A stretch of DNA of 64,000 nt, taken from positions 1-64,000 of the forward strand of contig NZ_JOFS01000018.1 of NCBI RefSeq assembly GCF_000719285.1, given 5' to 3'. Origin of the DNA: Streptomyces bicolor (lineage in GTDB: Bacteria; Actinomycetota; Actinomycetes; Streptomycetales; Streptomycetaceae). A program made the position numbers and the translations under genes. The notes below the pieces were generated by a model. It ran no database searches and was not told the origin of the DNA. It saw only the letters and a list, made by a program, of their open reading frames with translations. Position 1 is the first letter of the stretch; each line of letters opens with the position of its first letter. Below, one piece after another: positions 43,048-50,875 of this stretch.

Positions 43048-45185
43048 CCATCCACTACGACCAGACGACGACCCCGGCGACCGACGACAGAGGCACGAGT
43101 GCCGCCACCTGGGGCCCACCCCAGGCCCCCACGCCGGCCGCACCGGCGCCCGACTCGGGTGAACCCAAGCAGCCCTTCGTACGACGGCTGTGGCGCGGCC
43201 GCCCCGAGGACCCGCGCTGGGCCCGCCCGGCCTTTCTCGGCCTGCTGCTCGCCACCCTCCTCCTCTACCTCTACAACCTGAGCGCCTCCGGCTACGCCAA
43301 CTCCTTCTACTCGGCGGCCGTCCAGGCCGGCAGCCAGTCCTGGAAGGCCTTCTTCTTCGGCTCGCTGGACGCGGCGGGCGCCATCACCGTCGACAAGCCC
43401 CCGGCCTCCCTGTGGCCGATGGCCCTGTCGGTCCGTCTCTTCGGCCTCAGCTCGTGGGCGATCCTGCTCCCCGAGGTCCTCATGGGCGTCGGCACGGTGG
43501 CCGTGGTCCACGCGGCCGTGCGCCGTCGCTTCAGCCCCGCGGCCGGTCTGATCGCGGGCGCCGTGCTCGCGCTCACCCCCGTCGCGGCGCTGATGTTCCG
43601 GTTCAACAACCCGGACGCGATGCTGGCCCTGCTGATGGCCATGGCCTGCTACTTCGTCATCCGGGGTCTGGAGGACGGCCGTACCAGGTGGCTGGTGTGG
43701 GCCGGTGTCGCGATCGGCTTCGCGTTCCTCGCCAAGACACTGCAGGCCTTCCTGATCCTCCCCGCGCTCGCACTCGTCTACGGCGTCTGCGCCCCGGTGA
43801 CGGTGAAGAAGCGGATCGGCCAGCTCGCCGCGGGCCTCGCCGCGATCGTCGTCTCCGGCGGCTGGTGGGTCGCGATCGTCGAACTGTGGCCCGCCTCCTC
43901 CCGCCCCTACATCGGCGGCTCGCAGAACAACTCCTTCCTTGAACTGACCTTCGGCTACAACGGCCTCGGCCGGCTCAACGGCGAGGAGACCGGCAGCGTC
44001 GGCGGCGGTGGCGGCAACGGCGGCGGCAACTGGGGCGAGACCGGCTGGGACCGGCTGTTCAGCTCCAGCATCGGCGGCCAGATCTCCTGGCTGATCCCGG
44101 CCGCGCTGATCCTGCTGGTCGGGGGCCTGGTGGCCACGCGCAAGGCGAAGCGCACCTCGGTGACGCGCGGTTCGTTCCTGGTCTGGGGTGGCTCGCTGCT
44201 GATCACCGTGGTGGTCTTCAGCTACATGCAGGGCATCTTCCACGAGTACTACACGGTGGCCCTCGCCCCCTACATCGCCCCGCTGATCGGCATGGGTGCG
44301 GCGCTGCTCTGGGACAAGCGCGACAAGGCGTGGGCGTCGCTCACCCTGGCCGGCGCGATGACGGCCACCGCGGTCTGGGGGTACGTCCTGCTCAACCGCT
44401 CCTCCGACTACCTGCCCTGGCTGAAGTGGGTCGTGCTGGTCGGCGGCCTGGTGGCCGCACTGGGCCTGATCTTCGCCTCGAAGCTCGGCCGCCAACTGAC
44501 CATGGGCGTCGTCGGGTTGGGCCTCGCGGCCGCGCTGGCCGGCCCGACCGCGTACACCCTCACCACGGTGAAAGAGGGCCACACCGGCTCGATCGTCACC
44601 GCGGGCCCCGCGGTCTCGGGCGGCCGTGGCGGCCCCGGTGGCGGCGGCATGGGCGGCGGTCCCGGTGGGGGCGGCATGCCCGGCCAGAACCAGCAAGGCC
44701 GGCAGAACCAGCAGAACCAGCAGGGTCAGGGCCAGAACCAGCAGTTCGGCATGCCCGGCGGTGGTCAGGCCGGCGACGGCGGCGGCATGCGTGGCGGTGG
44801 CGGCATGGGCGGCCTGCTCAACGGCGCCGGCGTCAGCGACGAGGCCAAGGAACTGCTGGAGAAGAACGTGGGTGACTACACCTGGGTCGCCGCGGCCATC
44901 GGCGCCCAGAACGCCGCGAGTTACCAGCTCTCCACCGGCGACCCGGTCATGGCGATCGGCGGCTTCAATGGCACCGACCCGTCCCCGACGCTGGCCGAGT
45001 TCAAGAAGTACGTGGAGGACGGCAAGATCCACTACTTCATCGCCGGCGGCAGCGGTGGCGGCATGGGCGGCAGCAGCAACGGCACGTCCTCGCAGATCGG
45101 CTCCTGGGTCCAAGAGAACTTCGAGTCGGTGACGGTCGACGGCACCACGTTCTACGACCTGACGCAGCCGAGGAGCGACAGCTGA
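43044..45185 (+). CDS. GT39/ArnT-like glycosyltransferase
   Basis: The 713-residue membrane protein has a Pro/Ala-rich cytoplasmic start, about eleven membrane segments between 70 and 520, and the GT39 first-loop acidic residue (Asp117 in ITVDKPP). A Gly/Gln/Asn-rich segment at about 530-590 leads to a soluble C-terminal domain (about 595-713). The Gly-rich insert includes MGGGPGGGGMPGQNQQ. It would take a sugar from polyprenyl phosphate, supplied by the preceding GT2-GtrA protein, and attach it outside the membrane to protein or wall polymer. A strong terminator ends the operon. Confidence 0.88.
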   Translation: MTIHYDQTTTPATDDRGTSAATWGPPQAPTPAAPAPDSGEPKQPFVRRLWRGRPEDPRWARPAFLGLLLATLLLYLYNLSASGYANSFYSAAVQAGSQSWKAFFFGSLDAAGAITVDKPPASLWPMALSVRLFGLSSWAILLPEVLMGVGTVAVVHAAVRRRFSPAAGLIAGAVLALTPVAALMFRFNNPDAMLALLMAMACYFVIRGLEDGRTRWLVWAGVAIGFAFLAKTLQAFLILPALALVYGVCAPVTVKKRIGQLAAGLAAIVVSGGWWVAIVELWPASSRPYIGGSQNNSFLELTFGYNGLGRLNGEETGSVGGGGGNGGGNWGETGWDRLFSSSIGGQISWLIPAALILLVGGLVATRKAKRTSVTRGSFLVWGGSLLITVVVFSYMQGIFHEYYTVALAPYIAPLIGMGAALLWDKRDKAWASLTLAGAMTATAVWGYVLLNRSSDYLPWLKWVVLVGGLVAALGLIFASKLGRQLTMGVVGLGLAAALAGPTAYTLTTVKEGHTGSIVTAGPAVSGGRGGPGGGGMGGGPGGGGMPGQNQQGRQNQQNQQGQGQNQQFGMPGGGQAGDGGGMRGGGGMGGLLNGAGVSDEAKELLEKNVGDYTWVAAAIGAQNAASYQLSTGDPVMAIGGFNGTDPSPTLAEFKKYVEDGKIHYFIAGGSGGGMGGSSNGTSSQIGSWVQENFESVTVDGTTFYDLTQPRSDS

Positions 45186-45221
45186 CGGTCTCTGTCGAGG
45201 GACTCCGCTGAGGTCTGTTCC

Positions 45222-45254
45222 GAAGGGGCGGTGGCTCGAAGCCACCGCCCCTTC
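45222..45254 (+). terminator. Terminator of the two-component/glycosyltransferase operon
   Basis: Perfect 15-bp arms (45222-45236 and 45240-45254) around a 3-base loop, 37 bases after the GT39 stop. Confidence 0.85.
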
Positions 45255-45275
45255 TCTCATGCCTCCGCAAACTCC

Positions 45276-45313
45276 GTTGTACGCCGTATAGGAAGTGTTC
45301 TACGGTGTACAAC
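45276..45313. promoter_or_regulatory. TetR-type operator overlapping the MFS gene start
   Basis: GTTGTACGCCGTA (45276-45288) and TACGGTGTACAAC (45301-45313) form a 13-bp inverted repeat with one mismatch and a 12-base spacer. The spacer contains AGGAAG, the probable ribosome binding site. A repressor here would block transcription of the exporter; the TetR gene at 46912 is the obvious candidate. Confidence 0.75.
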
Positions 45314-46819
45314 ATGACGACGTCCCCCCAGGAACAGGCCCCGGCCCAGCCGCAGCCCCAGTCGCCGGGCGGCCACCCCCAACGCTGGCTGATCCTCGGC
45401 GTCATCTGTCTCGCCCAGCTCACCGTGCTGCTCGACAACACCGTCCTGAACGTGGCCATCCCCTCGCTCACCCGCGAGCTGGACGCGGCCACCTCCGACA
45501 TCCAGTGGATGATCAACGCGTACTCGCTCGTCCAGTCCGGCCTGCTCCTCACGGCGGGCAGCGCCGCCGACCGCTACGGCCGCAAGAAGATGCTGCTGGC
45601 GGGCCTGGCCCTGTTCGGCGTGGGCTCGCTGGTGGCCGGACTGGCGGATACGACCGGCCAGTTGATCGCCGCGCGGGCCGGCATGGGCGTGGGCGGCGCG
45701 CTCCTGCTGACCACGACCCTGGCCGTGGCGATGCAGATCTTCTCCTCCGAGGAGCAGCCGAAAGCGATCGGCATCTGGAGCGCGGTGAACGCCCTCGGCT
45801 TCGCGGCCGGCCCGCTGGTCGGCGGCTTCATGCTCGACCACTTCTGGTGGGGCGCGATCTTCCTGATCAACCTGCCGGTGGTGGGGCTGGGCCTGGTGGC
45901 GGTCGTAGCCCTGGTCCCCGAGTCGAAGAACCCGCGAGGCGACCGCCCGGACCTGTTCGGCGCGCTGCTCTCCACGATCGGCATGAGCTCGCTGGTGTAC
46001 GCGATCATCTCCGGCCCCGGGCACGGCTGGACGTCGGGCCGGGTGCTGCTCATCGCGGCGGTGGCGGTATCGGTCCTGGCCGCCTTCGCGTACTGGGAGA
46101 CGCGTGTCCCGTACCCCATGCTCGACATGCACTTCTTCAAGGACCGCCGCTTCACGGGCGCGGTCGCGGGTGCCGTACTGATCGTCTTCGGGATGGGCGG
46201 CGCGCTGTTCCTGCTCACCCAGCATCTGCAGTTCGTACTCGGATACGGCCCACTGGAAGCCGGCCTGCGGACGGCTCCGCTGGCCCTGACGGTGGTCGTG
46301 CTGAACTTCTCGGGACTGTCGGCCAGGTGGACGGCGAAGCTGGGCATGCCCGTGTCCATCGCGCTGGGCATGGTGATGATGTCGCTGGGCCTGGTGTCCA
46401 TCGCGACGCTGGCCTCCGGCGGTTACGCCGGGACGCTGCTCGGGTTGGTGCTGATCGGGGTCGGCTGTGCGATCGCCAACCCGGCGATGGCGCACGCGAT
46501 CATGAGTGCGATACCTCCGGAGAAGGCGGGGGTGGGCGCCGGGATCAACGGGACGCTGGCCGAGTTCGGAAACGGCCTCGGCGTCGCCGTGCTCGGGGCG
46601 GTCCTCAACTCCCGGTTCGCGGCGCTGATTCCGGTGGCGGCGAGTTCGTTGCCTGCGGCGCTGGCGTCGGCGGACGGCGAGGCCGAGAAGGGGCGGATCA
46701 TGGACGCGTTTGCCTCCGGCCTGGAGACCAGCCAGTTGGTCGGTGCCGTGGCTGTGCTGGCCGGCGGGTTGGTCGCGGCGGCGTTGTTGCGGCGGGCTGA
46801 GCGGGCAGAGTTCGCCTAG
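45305..46819 (+). CDS. DHA2-family MFS drug exporter (EmrB/QacA type)
   Basis: The 504-residue protein has 14 predicted membrane segments. Motifs include LDNTVLNVAIPSL in segment 1 (motif D1), the motif A loop GSAADRYGRKKML, and motif C-like GFAAGPLVGGF. It exports toxic compounds using the proton gradient. GTG 45305 lies 9 bases after AGGAAG and is better placed than ATG 45314, which is also in frame. An inverted repeat covers the start, and a TetR gene follows on the same strand. Confidence 0.9.
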   Translation: MYNMTTSPQEQAPAQPQPQSPGGHPQRWLILGVICLAQLTVLLDNTVLNVAIPSLTRELDAATSDIQWMINAYSLVQSGLLLTAGSAADRYGRKKMLLAGLALFGVGSLVAGLADTTGQLIAARAGMGVGGALLLTTTLAVAMQIFSSEEQPKAIGIWSAVNALGFAAGPLVGGFMLDHFWWGAIFLINLPVVGLGLVAVVALVPESKNPRGDRPDLFGALLSTIGMSSLVYAIISGPGHGWTSGRVLLIAAVAVSVLAAFAYWETRVPYPMLDMHFFKDRRFTGAVAGAVLIVFGMGGALFLLTQHLQFVLGYGPLEAGLRTAPLALTVVVLNFSGLSARWTAKLGMPVSIALGMVMMSLGLVSIATLASGGYAGTLLGLVLIGVGCAIANPAMAHAIMSAIPPEKAGVGAGINGTLAEFGNGLGVAVLGAVLNSRFAALIPVAASSLPAALASADGEAEKGRIMDAFASGLETSQLVGAVAVLAGGLVAAALLRRAERAEFA

Positions 46820-46911
46820 GACCTAGGAGCTCGGGTCGTTCGGTGCGCGCCCCTTTGGGGACGTTGCCGCCTAGCATCTTGATCAGTTCACGGAGTCGAG
46901 GAAGGTGCGCC

Positions 46912-47676
46912 ATGGCCAGGGCAGCCCGGCAGTCCGCGCGGACCAGCGTTTGGCTGGAGGGCAAGGAGCGTCGAGGTGGACGCGGCGGTGGGCAACCCTC
47001 CGGCCTCGACCGCGACCGCATCACCGCGGCCACCGTCCGGCTGCTGGACGCCGAGGGGCTGGCCAAGTTCTCCATGCGGCGGCTGGCGGCCGAGCTGAAC
47101 GTGACCGCGATGTCCGTCTACTGGTACGTCGACACCAAGGACGACCTCCTCGAACTCGCCCTGGACGCCGCGTTCGGCGAGCTGACGCTGCCCGACGCGG
47201 AGGCGGACGAGGACTGGCGGGACCAGCTCCGCGCGCTGGCCCGCATGTACCGCGACCTGCTGGTCCGCCACCCGTGGCTGTCGCCGCTGATCGGCACCTA
47301 CGTCAACATCGGCCCGAACAGCCTCGCCTTCTCCCGCCTCGTGCAGCAGATCATCCGCAAGACCAGGCTGCCCGCGCACGGCCTGGTGGCCGCCATCTCC
47401 GCCGTCTTCCAGTTCGTGTACGGCTTCGGCACGATCGAGGGCCATTTCATCGCCCGCAGCGCGGCCTTCGGTATGACCCCCGACGACTACTTCCGCCACG
47501 CCATGAGCACCGTGACGCAGTCCCCCGAAGCCGCCGACATCGTCCAGGAGTCGGCGGAGCTCATGGAGGCCCGAGGCGGCGACACAGTAGAGGAGATGTG
47601 GCAACGGGACTTCGAGTTCGCCCTGGACCTGCTGGTGGCGGGCATCGAGGCGATGGTGGCGCGGAGCGCCCCTTGA
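46912..47676 (+). CDS. TetR/AcrR-family regulator with TetR_C-type ligand domain
   Basis: The 254-residue protein has a long basic N-terminus, then a TetR helix-turn-helix (about 37-85: RDRITAATVRLLDAEGLAKF and LAAELNVTAMSVYWYVDTKD). A C-terminal domain of the tetracycline-repressor type (LARMYRDLLVRHPWLSPLIG) follows. The gene follows the MFS exporter by about 90 bases and probably represses it through the operator at 45276. The ATG at 46912 follows GAGGAAGG. Confidence 0.88.
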   Translation: MARAARQSARTSVWLEGKERRGGRGGGQPSGLDRDRITAATVRLLDAEGLAKFSMRRLAAELNVTAMSVYWYVDTKDDLLELALDAAFGELTLPDAEADEDWRDQLRALARMYRDLLVRHPWLSPLIGTYVNIGPNSLAFSRLVQQIIRKTRLPAHGLVAAISAVFQFVYGFGTIEGHFIARSAAFGMTPDDYFRHAMSTVTQSPEAADIVQESAELMEARGGDTVEEMWQRDFEFALDLLVAGIEAMVARSAP

Positions 47677-47685
47677 GCGGCGCGC

Positions 47686-48156
47686 TCAGTCGCCCTCAAC
47701 CAGCCGCGCGGGGAACCCACCGGTAGCCACCGGCCCCCACTTCTCCGGCGTGACCCGAATGATCGACTTCCCCTGCTTCACCATCGCCTCCCGGTACTCG
47801 TCCCAGTCCGGATGCTCCCCGGCGATGTTGCGGTAGTACTCGACCAGCGGTTCCACGGACTCCGGCGAGTCGATGACTTCGGCCGTCCCGTCGATCTGCA
47901 CCCAGGGCCCGTTCCAGTCATCACTGATGACCAGGACACTCACCCGCGCATCCCGCTTCGCGTTCCGCGTCTTGGCCCGCTCGGGGTACGTGGACACCAC
48001 GATCCGCCCCGAATCGTCGACCCCACAGGTCAGCGGCGAGGCCTGCGGGCTGCCGTCGGCCCGCCGGGTGAGCAGGATGGCCCGATGCCGGGGCCGTACG
48101 AAGTCCAGCAACTCTTCGAGCGAGACGCGCGTGTTCGTCGCGATGTTCGGTGCCAT
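47686..48156 (-). CDS. PPOX-class F420-dependent oxidoreductase
   Basis: The 156-residue protein has the split-barrel flavin/F420 fold: LEELLDFVRPRHRAILLTRR, GSPQASPLTCGVDDSGRIVV, ERAKTRNAKRDARVSVLV and WVQIDGTAEVID. The Lys-Arg-rich loop is typical of F420-binding members. Substrate unknown. It converges on the TetR gene with only nine bases between stops. ATG 48154-48156 starts the conserved part. Confidence 0.85.
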   Translation of the reverse strand: MAPNIATNTRVSLEELLDFVRPRHRAILLTRRADGSPQASPLTCGVDDSGRIVVSTYPERAKTRNAKRDARVSVLVISDDWNGPWVQIDGTAEVIDSPESVEPLVEYYRNIAGEHPDWDEYREAMVKQGKSIIRVTPEKWGPVATGGFPARLVEGD

Positions 48157-48236
48157 GGGCTCAGCGTAGGGGCTGACCACCCCGTTCAGCGTGACCCTGG
48201 CGGGCGTACCCACGGCCGGGCCGGTGACTTCCGAGT

Positions 48237-49256
48237 TCAGATGGCGAGATCCCGCACGGCCTGGAGGAACTCGGGCCAGGACGTGCTCCGTCGGCCACCG
48301 AGCGCCTGCCGGAGGCTCAGCTGCAGGGTCTTCCTCAGCGGGTGTGGAGAGTCCATGATCGCCTCGTTGCGCAGGGCCAGCCGGTGCACCTCCACAGGGA
48401 AGGGCAGGCGGTCGCTCTTGCCGCCGTTGCAGGCGGCGTGGGCGGGGGCGAGGTTCCACAGCGCGTCGAGGTCGGGACCGGCCCAGGCCCGCACGCTGTG
48501 CAGGCGCCGCATGAGGGCGAAGGGGAAGACGTGATCGACCGCAACCGTCTGCTCCGGGGAGACGACCTCGTCGCATATGAGGCAGCGGCCGTGCTGGAAC
48601 CCGATGAGCGCGTCCGCGACCTTGGTGACGGAGCGGCGCCGTTTCTTGTCGGTGAGTCTGAGCGAGTCCCAGTCGACGGCGACGCCGTCCTCGATGAGGC
48701 TGCGCCCCACGCCCGCGGCGAAGGAGCTCTCGACGATGCTCCACCGAGCGTCGAGTTCCGCCTGCAGGCCGACAGCCTGTTCGGATCGCGCGATACGCAG
48801 AGCGTCGCCGGTGAGACGCACCACGCGTTTCCGTGAGTCGCCCGTCAGCTCGAAGAAGCGGTGGGGTACCTGGATGCCGCCCCGCAGGTTGTGGAACTTC
48901 TGCATGACCATGGCCGGCATGGACCGGGTTGCGGCCTCGAGCAGTCGTTCGGTCGGCTGCCCTGCCTCCAGTGTCCCGGCGCGCTCCTCCTTGGCGATGG
49001 TCAGGAAGTCCGAGTCACGCAGGGCCGCGCCCTCCGGAGCCTGGGGTGCGTCGCCGAGACGACGCGCCAGCTCCAGCGCGTACGGAGCCGCGAGTTCGGC
49101 GAGCGGGATCTCCCGTTGCCCGCGTCCGGCCGCGTCGAGCACCGCCGCCCCGAGCGCGAACTTGTACGTCCGGGAGTTCGCGCCCATGAGCACGGCCAGC
49201 CGCCAGGAGGTACGCGCGGAGGCATCCTGCGCGTAGAAGGCGCTGCTCGCGCTCAT
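48237..49256 (-). CDS. HNH endonuclease-domain protein
   Basis: The 339-residue protein has a helical N-terminal domain (NSRTYKFALGAAVLDAAGRG, about 10-200) and a C-terminal HNH nuclease domain (about 235-310). The HNH part has CLICDE, AVDHVFPFALMRR and LWNLAPAHAACNGGKSDRLP, which supplies the zinc cysteines and the catalytic His and Asn. The ATG overlaps the stop of the preceding methyltransferase gene by four bases. The pairing of nuclease and methyltransferase suggests a defence or restriction-like unit, but the target is unknown. Confidence 0.85.
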   Translation of the reverse strand: MSASSAFYAQDASARTSWRLAVLMGANSRTYKFALGAAVLDAAGRGQREIPLAELAAPYALELARRLGDAPQAPEGAALRDSDFLTIAKEERAGTLEAGQPTERLLEAATRSMPAMVMQKFHNLRGGIQVPHRFFELTGDSRKRVVRLTGDALRIARSEQAVGLQAELDARWSIVESSFAAGVGRSLIEDGVAVDWDSLRLTDKKRRRSVTKVADALIGFQHGRCLICDEVVSPEQTVAVDHVFPFALMRRLHSVRAWAGPDLDALWNLAPAHAACNGGKSDRLPFPVEVHRLALRNEAIMDSPHPLRKTLQLSLRQALGGRRSTSWPEFLQAVRDLAI

Positions 49257-49864
49257 CCCTGTTTCCTCCGCAGTGCCACGGAGTTCCAGCGCACGGCTTC
49301 CCGGCCGAGCCGATCGGCTCCCTCGTCCACGATCCGCAGGAGCGTCAGCCCCGCCTCCGCCCCATGGCCGGCGACCTCCTCCGGCGGGATGTCGAACATG
49401 CGCCGGTCCGCGGGGGGTTCGCCACGGCGCAGCGTGATCAGCAACGTGCCGCCCGGAGCGAGCAGCCCGGCCAGGCGCCGCATCGCGACCGGACGCTCCT
49501 CCGGCGGGAGGTGCATCCACACGGCGGACAACAGGACGACGTCGTACGGTCCCCGGACACTACGGAGGTCCGGGAGCTCGCCCTCTCGCCAGGTCACCCC
49601 CGCGTCCGCGTGAAGCCGTGCGGCCACCCGACGCAACTCCGCCACCGGTTCCACCGCATCGACCGAGAAGCCGCGCTCCGCGAGCGCAGCCGCGTCACGT
49701 CCGGTCCCCGCGCCTACGTCCAGCGCCCGTGCGGGCGCGTCCGGAAGGAGATCCAGCAGCGCCTCATGCACCGACTCGAACGAAATGCTCTCGTAGACGC
49801 GCCCGAGCCGCTCCGCCGACTCGGCGTAATAGGCCTGCACCCCTGCACCTGAGGTTCGCTCCAT
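49253..49864 (-). CDS. Class I SAM-dependent methyltransferase
   Basis: The 203-residue protein has the SAM-binding motif ALDVGAGTGRDAAALAERGF, the acidic post-II residue in VDAVEP, and YDVVLLSAVWMHLPPEERP with LAPGGTLLITLRRG. It looks like a small-molecule (type 11) methyltransferase; the DPPY/NPPY motif of DNA amino-methylases is not seen. ATG 49862-49864 was chosen over a longer basic extension. Its stop overlaps the HNH gene start, so the two are translated together. Confidence 0.85.
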   Translation of the reverse strand: MERTSGAGVQAYYAESAERLGRVYESISFESVHEALLDLLPDAPARALDVGAGTGRDAAALAERGFSVDAVEPVAELRRVAARLHADAGVTWREGELPDLRSVRGPYDVVLLSAVWMHLPPEERPVAMRRLAGLLAPGGTLLITLRRGEPPADRRMFDIPPEEVAGHGAEAGLTLLRIVDEGADRLGREAVRWNSVALRRKQG

Positions 49865-49958
49865 GCCAGAACCGTAAGGCCCGGCACTGACAACGCTTGC
49901 CGCTCGCCTGTCGAAACAGCGGCGACGCACGACCCGCAAGACTCGCACGAACCGCGCG

Positions 49959-50783
49959 TCACGCCTGCGGCAGCACTTCCCCCTGCACAGCCTGAATGTC
50001 CAGCTCCACCCTGAGCGTCGTCCCGATGGCCGCGATCCCCGCCTGCACGACCTGGTTGTAGTTCATGGCGAAGTCGTCCCGGTGCAGTTCCGTCGTCGCC
50101 CGGAACGCCGCCCGAGTCCCACCCCACGGGTCGGCCCCCGTGCCGAGGTAGGCGAGGTCGAGGTCCACCGGCCGTACAACGCCATGCATGCGCAACTCCC
50201 CATGCACCGTCCAGCGGTCGCTCCCCGCAGCCGCCGTGAGCCCCGTCGACCGATATGTGATCTCGGGGTACTTCTCCGCATCCAGGAAGTCCGGCGACTT
50301 CAGATGCCCGTCGCGCATGCCGTTCCCCGTATCGATCGAGCCGGCCCGGAGCACCGCCTCCACCCGCGACTTGGCCACGTCGTCCGGCGCGATCTCGATC
50401 GAGCCCGAGAACTCCGTGAACCGGCCGTGCACGCTGGAGATGCCCAGGTGCTGGGCGACGGCGGCGACCGTGGAGTGCGCGGGGTCGATGGTCCACGGGC
50501 CCGGCGGTGGCAGTTCGGTGCCGCCCTGACGGGCCAGCGTCACCGTGCCCACCTCCGCGCGGCCGCTCGCCGTCACGATCGCGGTCGCGGCGGCGGGGGC
50601 GTAGCCGACGGCGGTGACGATGACGGTGTACGGCCCCGGGGGCAGGGGGTTCGCGTCCCGTACCGTCCCCTCGGCGTCCGCCTCCGCCCGCAGCACCTGC
50701 GCTCCGGTCATGTCCGTCACCGTGACGACCGCGTGCGACACGGCCCATCCGTCCCGGGTACGGATCCTCGCGGTCAGTCCCAT
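49959..50783 (-). CDS. Carboxypeptidase-regulatory-like domain-YceI fusion
   Basis: Residues 1-85 are a CarboxypepD_reg/Cna-B-like beta sandwich (VSHAVVTVTDMTGAQVLRA and GPYTVIVTAVGYAPAAA). Residues 95-270 are a YceI lipocalin-like barrel (WTIDPAHSTVAAVAQHLG, VHGRFTEFSGSIEI, SPDFLDAEKYPEITYRS and WTVHGELRMHGV). YceI proteins bind isoprenoid or amide lipids. No signal peptide is visible, so it is probably cytoplasmic. It follows the MFS gene, which carries the same kind of domain, about 90 bases downstream on the same strand. Confidence 0.85.
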   Translation of the reverse strand: MGLTARIRTRDGWAVSHAVVTVTDMTGAQVLRAEADAEGTVRDANPLPPGPYTVIVTAVGYAPAAATAIVTASGRAEVGTVTLARQGGTELPPPGPWTIDPAHSTVAAVAQHLGISSVHGRFTEFSGSIEIAPDDVAKSRVEAVLRAGSIDTGNGMRDGHLKSPDFLDAEKYPEITYRSTGLTAAAGSDRWTVHGELRMHGVVRPVDLDLAYLGTGADPWGGTRAAFRATTELHRDDFAMNYNQVVQAGIAAIGTTLRVELDIQAVQGEVLPQA

Positions 50784-50875
50784 CTCACGTACTCCTCACA
50801 AGCTCAAAGAAACCGGCCCGCGGCACCGGCGCACCTCCGCTCAGAGCGCGCCGACCACCACGGGCCGGGGTCCAA

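Noticed and set aside
42882..45260. A 792-codon open frame on the minus strand
   Set aside because: Shadow of the GT39 gene, which has membrane segments, the catalytic Asp and an overlapping start on the plus strand.
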